This document shows positions 47,522 through 57,646 of a DNA stretch of 64,000 nt, piece by piece. The notes beneath the pieces are model-generated. The model was not told the DNA's origin. It made no database searches and saw only the letters and a program-made list of their open reading frames with translations. The stretch comes from Myrica gale (lineage: Eukaryota; Streptophyta; Magnoliopsida; Fagales; Myricaceae). The stretch spans positions 18,052,001 through 18,116,000 of the forward strand of contig OZ005604.1 in the NCBI GenBank assembly GCA_963930655.1. Reading direction: 5' to 3'. The first letter of the stretch is position 1; each line of letters starts with the position of its first letter. Both the position numbers and the translations under genes were made by a program.

Positions 47522-49029
47522 CAACAGCAAGAGCACCTACGCTGGCTGCCAATGTTCAGTTTGCATTTCGTACAATTTTTTCACATAAAGTTGTGCGTAT
47601 GGACTGAACACTGAAGTCTTTTCTTTTGGTTTATTTGCCTTTTGCCCAATTGGGAAAAGAGCATTGTTATGTACAAAGAGATAACCCCTTTTAGGTTGCT
47701 TGTATCAAATACTAAAGTTTTACATGGAAGCTTCTTTCAATTCCCCAAATCATCATGATTTCTGAGTTGCTTTGTTGACCATGCGTTTTTAAGTTCTGGT
47801 TCAGGTTCAGCCTCCAGTCCAATGCTCGATGCATGATTTTGTTGCGTGCCATCTATGTTATTGATATGTCATACATTGTACGTAGCTCTTTTGCTTTTCT
47901 CCTTTTTAGCGCCGTGCAGCATACTTGACCAGCCTGCTGCTGCTCCTTGTAGTGTGCATTAAAGTTCTGGAGTCAATGATTAGGCTGAAAATTGTCACGA
48001 CAGGTGACCATAGTCTCCAATCTTTTCGTTGAAGGTTATTTACAGAGGCAGTTTCATGAGGCTCTTGCCCAAAAATCAGGTGGGCCTTGATTTATTAAAG
48101 ATTGGTGAACTTACCATTCAGGCTAATAGAGTTCAGCATGCGAAAATTTGTTAAGCAAAATTAAGGCCACTTTAGAAATCCTAGCCTATACGTATAATGA
48201 TGCAAAACTTGAAGCATGGTTTCCCTGTGATGTACCTGGTGTCTCTTATCAGCTCCAAATGCTCAGACAAGTTGGCAATCTGTCAGAAAGATGGAGGAGA
48301 CAAATTAATACACAGAGCACTTACATGGAGTTGATACTATGTCAGTAGGCTTTTTTTTTCATAGGGAATCATTTAATGTTGTAAATGGTTAACCTTTGAT
48401 TATTAATAAAATGTGGAACTCTTCCATGTCCTGCTTATTTGTACATACGTGGCTCCTTGTACATCTGCCTAGAAAAAGACTTTCCTTGTTCATCCTCTCT
48501 CTCTTTTATGGGAATGAGTTTTGGTGTTTTATTTGTAGTTGGCCAAATTTAGTTGTCACCAGAGTATTCCTCTCCTTAAGTGAGAATTCTACTAATAAAC
48601 TCATATGTGTCGGTGCCCTTTCTTAAAAAATTTAGTTTTGTTTAATTAACTTACGTATCTTTGTCGATTTCTTCCTATCTAAAACATGCTTAGTTCATCA
48701 AACAGAAAAAAAATAAAAATCCATGAAGTCAATAGTGGCCTTTATTTGCTAAAATTTTGAAGAATATTCTTAAAATTTTAAAAATCTTTTTAGATACTAA
48801 AATTTATTAAAATTTGTAAAAAATTAGAAATGTAAGATGTTAAAAAATTAAAACTGTATTTATTTTTCTTGTAATTTTCATACACTAAAATTTGGATAAA
48901 CAAACGCCACCGATATTATATCACGTACCCGTATAACAGTTATCTCAGCGGAAAATCCTATCCACAGAAGTCGCTATTGCTCTTCTTGTCCAAATCCTTC
49001 TCTCCCAGACTCCCAGTCTTGTCTCAGTG
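47522..49029. other. Intergenic between the membrane-protein and PPR genes
   Basis: The first few hundred bases are probably 3' UTR (TTTATTTG, TACATGG). No gene or bounded repeat is recognised. The last 100 bp form the leader of the PPR gene. Confidence 0.45.
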
Positions 49030-50949
49030 ATGACTTCGACAATCTGCAAGCCCGCCACTTCACCCTCTCACCCATCTTCATTGTTCCCGCAAATCACACG
49101 CTGCAAAACCATGAAAGACCTAAAGCAAGTCCATGCCCACTTGATCAAAACCGCCCAAATCCGCGACCCACTGGCCGGTGCCGAAGTCCTGAGATTCTGT
49201 GCGCTTTCAAGCGACCGCACTGTCGAATACGCACAGAAGGTTTTTGACCAGATGCGACATCCCAATTGCTTCTCTTGGAACACTATAATCAGAGCTCTTA
49301 CTGAGAGCGATGAGGATGATAAGTCGTCGGAGGCCGTGTTGTTGTTCTGTCAAATGCTTTGTGATGGTTTTGTGGTACCCAATCAGTTTACCTTTCCTTC
49401 TGTGTTGAAAGCCTGTGCCCGAACGGCGAGGCTTAAAGAAGGGAAGCAAGTTCATGGGCTGGTTATGAAATATGGATTGGATAGTGATGAGTTTATAGTT
49501 AGCAATCTTGTTAGGGTGTACGTAATGTGTGAGGTTATGGAGGATGCCCATATACTGTTTTATAGGAATGTGATTGAATTTGATCAAGGGTATGAAGTCA
49601 TGAGGAATAAAAGGAGGGAAGAGGGCAATGTGGTTTTGTGGAATGTGATGGTTGATGGGTACGTAAGACTTGGGAAGTTTGGAGCTGCTAGGGATTTGTT
49701 TGATAGAATGCCTCAAAGAAGTGTTGTGTCGTGGAATGTGATGATATCTGGGTATGCACAGAATGGGCTTCTTAAGGATTCAATAGAGATGTTTCGTGAG
49801 ATGCAGATGGCAGAGGTATGCCCAAACTATGTGACATTGGTTAGTGTTCTACCAGCAATTTCACGTCTTGGAGCACTTGAACTTGGGAAATGGATACATT
49901 TGTATGCAGAGAAGAAAAGGATTGAAATTGATGATGTGCTTGGTTCCGCTTTGGTTGATACGTATTCCAAGTGTGGTAGCATTGAGAAGGCGCTTCAAGT
50001 TTTTGAGAGGTTGCCGAAAAAGAATGTAATCACTTGGAGTGCGATAATAGGTGGACTTGCAATGCATGGGAAAGCAAATGATGCAATAAGTTATTTTTCA
50101 AGGATGGAAAGAGCGCGAGTTACACCTAGTGCTGTTACTTTTATTGGGGTGTTGAGTGCTTGTAGCCATGCTGGGTTGGTAGACAAGGGGAAATCCTTTT
50201 TCAACCACATGATTAAGGTGGTTGGCTTAGAACCTAGAATTGAACATTATGGGTGTATGGTTGATCTATTAGGTCGTGCGGGACATTTAGAAGAAGCTGA
50301 AGAGCTTATATTAAACATGCCAATTAAGCAGGATGATGTAATATGGAAGGCCTTGCTTGGTGCTTGTAAGATGCATGGAAATGTAGAGATGGGCAAACGA
50401 ATAGCAGAGGTTCTGATGGATATGTCTCCTCATGATAGTGGATCTTATGTTGCTCTCTCAAATATGTATGCATCCTGTGGAAATTGGAAAGCAGTTGCAG
50501 AGTTAAGGTTGATCATGAGGGAGATAGACATTAGGAAAGACCCTGGATGCAGTTGGATTGAGCTTAATGGAGTGATTCATGAGTTTCTGGTAGAAGATGG
50601 CTCCCATCCTAGAGCCAAAGAAATACATTCGATGTTGGAGGAAATTTCCACCCAATTGAGGTTGATAGGATATAGGCCAGACACTTCGTTAGTGTTGCTC
50701 AAAATGGATGAAGAAGAGAAAGAAAGTGCCTTACACTATCACAGTGAGAGGATTGCAGTTGCCTTTGGCTTAATCAGTACAACCCATCATACACCCCTTA
50801 GGATTGTTAAGAACTTACGTATCTGTGAAGATTGTCACTCTTCGATGAAACTACTATCAAAAATTTACAAACGTGAGATTATTGTGCGTGACCGGAAGCG
50901 CTTTCACCATTTTGAGCATGGATCTTGTTCATGTATGGACTATTGGTGA
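49030..50949 (+). CDS. LPA66: PPR-DYW RNA-editing factor, LPA66-like, 639 aa, intronless
   Basis: The protein closely resembles Arabidopsis LPA66 (At5g48910), the plastid PPR protein needed to edit the psbF transcript and so to accumulate photosystem II. Visible parts: an N-terminal targeting segment, then PLS-type PPR repeats from about residue 20 to 450 (SWNTIIRALTESDED, NQFTFPSVLKACAR, VVSWNVMISGYAQNG, NVITWSAIIGGLAMHG), E-type motifs (VIWKALLGACKMHGNVEMGK), and a C-terminal DYW deaminase domain with HSERIAVAFG (HxE zinc ligand and catalytic Glu), CEDCH and the terminal CSCMDYW. The start at 49030 is the first in-frame ATG; the triplet before it is GTG. Length and motifs look complete. Target specificity for psbF is inferred from similarity. 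Confidence 0.93.
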   Translation: MTSTICKPATSPSHPSSLFPQITRCKTMKDLKQVHAHLIKTAQIRDPLAGAEVLRFCALSSDRTVEYAQKVFDQMRHPNCFSWNTIIRALTESDEDDKSSEAVLLFCQMLCDGFVVPNQFTFPSVLKACARTARLKEGKQVHGLVMKYGLDSDEFIVSNLVRVYVMCEVMEDAHILFYRNVIEFDQGYEVMRNKRREEGNVVLWNVMVDGYVRLGKFGAARDLFDRMPQRSVVSWNVMISGYAQNGLLKDSIEMFREMQMAEVCPNYVTLVSVLPAISRLGALELGKWIHLYAEKKRIEIDDVLGSALVDTYSKCGSIEKALQVFERLPKKNVITWSAIIGGLAMHGKANDAISYFSRMERARVTPSAVTFIGVLSACSHAGLVDKGKSFFNHMIKVVGLEPRIEHYGCMVDLLGRAGHLEEAEELILNMPIKQDDVIWKALLGACKMHGNVEMGKRIAEVLMDMSPHDSGSYVALSNMYASCGNWKAVAELRLIMREIDIRKDPGCSWIELNGVIHEFLVEDGSHPRAKEIHSMLEEISTQLRLIGYRPDTSLVLLKMDEEEKESALHYHSERIAVAFGLISTTHHTPLRIVKNLRICEDCHSSMKLLSKIYKREIIVRDRKRFHHFEHGSCSCMDYW

Positions 50950-51599
50950 TTTCTCCAGTATACGTGCCTAATTTTATAGTGGTTTAGGAAATCAATCATA
51001 CAATATTCTATTTGTTCAAAGGTGAGCCATGTGTTGATTCATTTGGTGGATGCATAACAGTTATAGACGGGCTTGCATGGCGTTGCAAGTGGAAGCTTAC
51101 TCTATGTCTATGAAGAGGTACAGAAGTAATTGGCAAGGAGTGGATATGAAATCGTAACACAAATCTATGCCGAGAAATGAGACACTGTTTACTTGATTGT
51201 TTTGAGGTTAGACACAAGCTTGTGTCAGGTTACAACTTACAAGCCATCATCTATTTCAAAACCTCGTAAAAGAGAGATTACACATATGCTGACATTGCCT
51301 ATACTTGATAAAAATATTTTTCTTGGTAAACAGAATTGCACCATTTTCCAGCTTATTTTTCATTGACTCTTTGTGTAACCAACCTGCAATAATGGTGATT
51401 AAATGGGTTTTAGTAGTACTCCAGTCTCCAGGCTGAGCGATCTTCCAATACTCTGCAATAAATGTGGTCCGACGCCAATAAAGAAAAAAAGAAACGAGAG
51501 GATCCCTGACAATGGAAGCTCGCCATTTACTATGTTTATCTCCCCTTTGCTTGTCCTCGTAAAATGCTACAGAAATTGCATGATCTGAAGACTGCTCTC
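50950..51599. other. PPR gene 3' flank
   Basis: Probable 3' UTR followed by non-repetitive DNA. Minus-strand open frames (51008-51217, 51256-51783) have no recognised similarity, and the second runs through a MITE-like repeat. Confidence 0.45.
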
Positions 51600-51752
51600 T
51601 TAGGTTGTGTTTGAGAAAGTAAAATTTTAGTGTGGTTAAAATTTTAGGTATTAGGTTTAGTGAAAAAGTGAAGAGAGGTAATTTTTTTTTAAATATTTTT
51701 TGTAGTGAAAAGTAATGATTTGATGGAGAGAGATTATATTGTAATATTTTAG
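51600..51752. repeat. MITE-like repeat, family 1
   Basis: Begins TAGGTTGTGTTTGAG and carries the shared TTAGGTTTAGTGAAAAAGTGAAGAG and TATATTGTAATATTTTA blocks. Closely related to the copies at 52044-52236 and 58971-59162. Confidence 0.6.
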
Positions 51753-52043
51753 GAAAGTGGCTTTTCAAGACCATTTGTGTCATCTCTGGGGTCTTAATGA
51801 CTAAGAACGCAAGCTATCACAGAGAGTGATAGACAGCAACAATATCGGGCATTGGAACCTAAACGGTGAGTGATCAATGACTCAAGCAGATCTGGACTGG
51901 GAGGTATTCTTCCTCAGATCAATGGGAAGAGTCTGGTGTAAAAATTGGTCATGGTCTGGTTTGAAAGATGATTTGGTATTGACTACCCATTCCACTAGTG
52001 TAGAGTTGTTACCATCGTCTGCATAAGACTTGTGCACATCTAG

Positions 52044-52236
52044 TTGTGTTTGTATGTTAAAATTTTAGGGATGTTAAAATTTTAGGGTATTAGATTTGAT
52101 GAAAAAGTGACGATAGAGATTATTTTTAATATTTGTTATAGTAAAAAGTAATTATGTGATAGGGAAAGAGAAATTATATTGTAATTTTTTATTGTGTTAA
52201 AATTTTAGTATATGTAAAATTTTAGTCAGCAAACCC
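52044..52236. repeat. MITE-like repeat, family 1
   Basis: Begins TTGTGTTTG and ends CAAACCCA in inverted orientation, with TTAGATTTGATGAAAAAGTGA and AAATTATATTGTAA blocks shared with the other family 1 copies. Non-coding. Confidence 0.6.
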
Positions 52237-53589
52237 ACGTGTGCAGACTAAAAAAATTGTCAACAAAGGATAAAAGATTTAGCCTTTAGGCATAATTGCA
52301 TCTAGAGCCTTTATGGTATTATTTTATTTCTAAAATGAATATATTAATAGACTATCGACGTTATGGAGTTATTTGTTATTTTTCTGACTAGATAATATAT
52401 TTACAATCTTTTAATAGGATAGACTATGGGTGCAATTGCCCTAAAGATTTACCCCAAGTGACTAACTAAAGCCATCTGTTATGTTGAGCACTAGGAGCTC
52501 CCTCCCATAATACTTGAGCCAACCCAGAAAACGGTCCAACATAATCCACAAAAGGTCAAATATCATGATTAGAGGGTGAGAGATGAAAAGCTTAGATGAT
52601 CAAGAAAGACATATGATACGTTCGTTTACAAAAAATCCTCAGGATTTTTTAAATTCTCACAATTCTACAACCAAACATCATTTTTAATACCACCTAAAAA
52701 TAACTACAACATGCATACCAATAAAGTTAACATCACATAAAAATTCTTAAAACACAAAAAATCCTCACAAAACTACTTAACCGAACATCCACGTATATTC
52801 CTTCTTCTGGTGAGCTGAATCTCACTCCACGTGAATAACTCTGTTAAAGTCTCCTTTATACATCTCCATCCTTCACTCAAGCGCCCCCTTTCTTTCATGT
52901 CTGAGACCTCACTAGTCAGTAGTCAGTAGCTTTGGAACATGGATTTCACCTTTCTTTTTCTTTCTTTCGCTTTGCCCTTTGTTTCTGTACTCTGGCCCCC
53001 ACTCCACTAGGGCTCGCAAACACAATATATCGAGCGCATCTGGACAAACCCGCCTCCAATCCATCGTCTCCTACAAAATTGTCAAATCAAACGTCATGGT
53101 TCAAAGATCATCAACACGTGTAAGGTCTAAAAACGTTGGAGCACCAAATGTCGAATGCACCTATGACCAGCTCTCTACCTTTTTTCTTGAAAGGACGTGG
53201 CTTGAGAGCGTCCTGTAATACAAGCGATTCTTCATCGAACCTAAATAAAAAAATAACATAAAAATATGCAGAGGTGAGCGTGCAGAGAAAAATAGTATAA
53301 AAACCAGTACAACAGCCTATTTAGGGAGAACCCGTTTGTGACTTTCCAAGGTGTACCTTTTCTCTAACGCTCCACCGTTGAGTCATTCTTAAAGCCCTTG
53401 TAAGTTGTATCAGTATTCATGGTAGCAGGATCGAGAAGGAAAATTGTCTACACGGACAAATAGTTTTTTTTCTAAAACACGGACAAATAGTTTAATTGTT
53501 TGAAATGGATTCAAAAATCACGACAGTCTAGTGTATTTGGCTATGCTCACAGTCAACACTGTGTCAGCTTTCCCTAAAAAGGAGCCTCT
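52237..53589. other. Intergenic, one further MITE-like repeat
   Basis: About 52619-52790 resembles a MITE (ACGTTCGTTTAC...TTAACCGAAC) with internal near-inverted AAAAATCCTCA blocks. The rest shows no gene. Open frames at 52932-53218 have no family resemblance. Confidence 0.4.
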
Positions 53590-53930
53590 TGTTGGGGTTG
53601 TCCCACGTTCGGTTGTGAAAGTGGTTGGTGGTCAGTTTATAAGTGTGAGGGAAAACCTCATCTTTTGAGCTAGTTCTTGGGGTTGAGAAGGCCCAAGACT
53701 TCCTAACACTGGTATCAGAGCCCGGGTTTACCAACAAGTCTCAGACCCAATAGTCCATGGGAGAAACGGGTTGTCTGCATCCAACCCAGGGCTCGATGTG
53801 TGAGAGGGAGATTGTTTGGGTTGTCCCACATCGGTTGTGGAAGGGGTTAGTGGTCAGTTTATATGTGTGAGGGAAAACCTCACATCTTGAGCTAGCTCTT
53901 GGGGTTGAGAAGGCTCAAGACCACCTAACA
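53590..53930 (+). mobile_element. TRIM (terminal-repeat retrotransposon in miniature), 341 bp
   Basis: LTRs of 119 and 118 bp (53590-53708 and 53813-53930) begin TGTTGGGGTTGTCCCAC / TGTTTGGGTTGTCCCAC and end CCTAACA. Between them are only a canonical primer-binding site TGGTATCAGAGC (53710-53721), about 80 bp of filler and a purine tract GAGAGGGAGAT (53802-53812). It has no coding capacity, as normal for TRIMs. No matching 5-bp target duplication is seen. It abuts an LTR remnant of the Copia relic on its right. Confidence 0.85.
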
Positions 53931-53931
53931 C

Positions 53932-56900
53932 CAGCTCGATCGGACCATAGATGAAGCGGGATCTAGCCTTTGATGAAACCTGGGTGTGAAAGAGAAAAAT
54001 TGCTTCTTTATTTTCTTTCTCTTATTTTTAATCCGTCCTACTTCAAGAATTCTTCCATAGGGTTATAAGTTAAAACTCTAATGGGCTTTGGGCCTTATTA
54101 AAGACCCTCATTGGGCTTTCCTTCACATAGAAGGAATAAACCCAACAAATCTCCCCCTTCCAACTATGTGGAGGAAATCGCCATCTCGGCGATAGAACAA
54201 CAATCTTCAAGCATCTGTGTTGGTAGTGCTTTTGTCAACGTTTCAAAACCATTTCTTTGACCAAAACCTTTGACAACCAATCTAACCTTGTACCATGGCC
54301 GTGAAGTGAACTCACTTTGCTTCACCCTGTAAATCCACTTGTTCTTCAAGGCTTTTTTACCTTTAGGTAGTTTCACTAATTCAAAGGTGTGGTTATCATG
54401 CAACGACTGCATCTCATCTTGCATGGCTTCAACCCAGTCTGTCTTATGTTCATCTTCTATAACTTCTGCAAAACACTCAGACTCTCCCCCGTCAGTCAAT
54501 AACACATACTGTTCTGCTGAATACTTAGTGGAAGGATGTCGGTCTCTGGTAGATCTCCTGGATGAAATCTCTTGTGGAATCTCTGGCACTGTCAACTGCT
54601 CATCAGTATGAACATCTAAGGGAACATCCACATCACCTGTAGTTTGGTGGTCATCCTGAACATCATTCTCAACTTGAGTTGGCAAATTCTTCAATGGAAC
54701 TAAATCCATGTCAATCAAACTATCACCTTTCTGAGACACAGATTTCTCTGCTTTCTGAATAGTCTGATCTTCGACAAACACGACATCTCTGCTTCTCAAA
54801 ACTTTCTTCTCAACTGGATCATAAAATCTGTATTCAAACTCATCTTGACCGTAACCAAGAAATATGCATTGTCGTGTCTTCACATCAAGTTTGGACTTTT
54901 CATTTTTGGGAATATGCACAAATGCTAGATACCCAAATACATGTAAATGGTCGTAGGAAACATCTTTACCTTTCCAAACTCGGTCTGGTACATCAATCTG
55001 TAGAGGAACACAAGGTGTACGATTCAACACATGAACAACTGTGCTCAATGCCTCACCCCAAAAGGATCTTGGCAAATTTGCTTGTGAAAGTAAACATCTC
55101 ACTTTTTCAACAAGTGTTATGTTCATTCTTTCAGCTATGTCATTCAACTGAGGAGTTTTCGGAGTAGTTTTTTGATCTCGAATACCCTGTTGTCTGCAAT
55201 ACTCATCAAAAGGATCAGAATACTCTCCCCATTATCTGTACGGATGCACTTCAGCTTCTTCCCAGTCTGTCTCTCAACTATGGCTTGAAATTGTTTGAAC
55301 ACAGCCAACACTTGATCTTTTGTCTTCAAGAAATATACTCATAACTTCCTTGAATGATTATCTATGAAGGTTACAAAATAGCTCGAGTCGCCAAGTGTTC
55401 TCTTCTTCAAAGAACCACATACATTTGAATGCACTAAATCCAGTATCTCTGACTTTTTCAAAGAAGAGGAATTCTTGAATGAGACTTCTGCTTCCCTGAC
55501 AGACAATGATTGCACCTTTTCAGATCTGTATTTTTCAACCAAGATAGTAGACTTTTCTTCCCCAATACGGCTAATCCTTTCTCACTCATGTGAGCAAGTC
55601 TCTTGTGCCATAGTTCTACTGTACCATCTGTTTCCATCACATTAACAATGTCGTTGGAAATCTTTGCCTGCATAATGTATAACGTAGATATCTTCTTACC
55701 TCGAGCCACAACCATGACACCCCGAGTAAGCTTCCACTGACCATCACTGAAAGTGCTACAATACTCATCATCATCAAGTTGACCTGCAGAAATCAAGTTC
55801 AAACGATTGTTAGGAATATGTTTCACATTTTTAAGAACCAATCTTGTGTCATTATTCGTCTCCAGATACACATCTCCAACACCAATGACTTTAACCAAGC
55901 CATCATTGCCCATCTTTACAGTTCCATAATCACCAGATCTATAGGATGTAAAGAAATCCTTTCGAGATGTAGCATGAATGGAGGCACCACTGTCAATCAC
56001 CCAACTGGTCTCATGGCATGCAACATTTATCACCTCATCTTCATAAATAATGAGGAAGTCTGCAGGAGTGGTGGTAGCAACTCTATCATCACCATCTTTG
56101 TCAGTCTCGTTTTTCATTTCATTCTTGTATTCTTTTTTTAATTGCCTGCAATATTTTCTGATGTATCCTTTTTTTACCGCAATGATAGCACTCGACATTA
56201 GAGAACATGTTGGACTTGCTTCTGCCTTTATCTCTGTTCTTCGGACCTCTGCTCTTGCTTCTCCCCATCTTTTTTGTAACCAAGACTTCTGATTGTGAAG
56301 AGGATCCCTGTGATTTTCTTCTCATCTCTTCGTTTAACAGACAACTCTTGGCCATATCCATCGTGATTACACCATCTGGAGCAGAGTTGGACAAAGAAGT
56401 TCTCAGCGTCTCCCACGAGTCCGGTAATGAACCAAGCAACCATAACCCCTGTATCTCATCATCAAACTTAATACTCATTCCAACTAACTGATTAATAATT
56501 CCTTGGAATGTATTCAGGTGATCAGATAAGGGAGTCTCATCCTAGTATCTCAAAGCCATCATCTGCTAAATTAGAAACATCTTATTATTTCCAGTTTTTC
56601 TAGCATACAACTGTTCAAGCTTACTCCATAGAGTACGTGCATGTGTCTCCCCACTAATATGATTCAAAACATTGTCATCTACCTATTGCCTGATATACCC
56701 ACACACCTGTCGATGTAACAAAGTCCATTCTACATCGGACTTGTTAGCCGGGTTTTTAGTAGCAAACACCGGTAGATTATAATCTTTTACATAAAGAAGA
56801 TCTTCCATTTTTCCCTTCCATATGTGATAATTTGAACCATTGAGGTTAACTATTCTACTCACATTTGCTTCCATAACTCAAATCGTCAATCAAACAATTT

Positions 56901-57576
56901 GGCAACCAAGCTCTAATACCACTTTGATGAGAGAGATAACAACAAACAAACAACGGAATAATTATTCTCTCTAGATGAAAGCAAATAGAGCGCAATCTCA
57001 ACAATTATACGTACTGAAAAATAATCTCAAGATAATCAATCACACCAAGCCAGAACGACACAAACAATTTTTACGTGGAAAACTTCCCCGGTGTGAGGAA
57101 GAAAAACCACAGGACCTAGTCCAGTCAAATCTTCACTATAAACCAAATAATGGGTACACAAAGTCTTCTCTAGTCACAACTAGAGGCTACGATTCAGATC
57201 TTCAAGATGATATCAATTTTGGCAAATACAACGGAAAAACAACGTAGAGAAAATATCTACAATCTGTGGTTACTGTTCACGAGTACGAACTACTGTTCCC
57301 GAGCTCTAAATCTGATCTTCACCGTTCAGATGATAGCCGTTTGTGTCGTGAACGTCTCCTCCAAATTTCAGCTTGATCGGACCACAGATGAAGCGAGATT
57401 TAACCTTTGATGAAACCTGAGCGTGAAAGAGAAAAGTTGCCTTTTTTCTCTCTTTTTTAATCCGTCATACTTCAAGAATTCTTCTTTAGAGTTATAAGTT
57501 AAAACCCTAATGGACTTTGGGCCTTATTAAAGACCCTCATTGAGCTTTCATTCACATAGAAGGAATAAACCCAACA
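53932..57576 (-). mobile_element. Ty1/Copia relic, Tnt1/Tork-like, minus strand
   Basis: The right-hand LTR is 56925-57576 (TGATGAGAGAG...CCCAACA), with the primer-binding site complement (GCTCTAATACCACTT) beside it. A related LTR remnant is at 53932-54147, next to a purine tract complement (AATCTCCCCCTT). Read on the minus strand: gag (about 56119-56874) with a CYHCGKK knuckle piece, protease/GAG-pre-integrase (55458-56198; ELWHKRLAHMSEKGLAVL), integrase (54300-55540; FVTFIDNHSRKL, FWGEALSTVVHVLNRTP) and the very start of reverse transcriptase (KNKWIYRVK). The pieces are close to the tobacco Tnt1 polyprotein. It is broken, with several breaks, and is of moderate age. Its right end lies 70 bp before the TMKL1 start codon. 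Confidence 0.85.
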
Positions 57577-57646
57577 CCTTCTGAGTTCCACCACTCCAGC
57601 ACCACACCACTTTTCCTCTCGTCTCTCGCTCTCTCCTGGTTCATCA

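Noticed and set aside
53590-53930. Cassandra-type TRIM
   Set aside because: Cassandra LTRs carry 5S rRNA-like promoter boxes; none is visible here.
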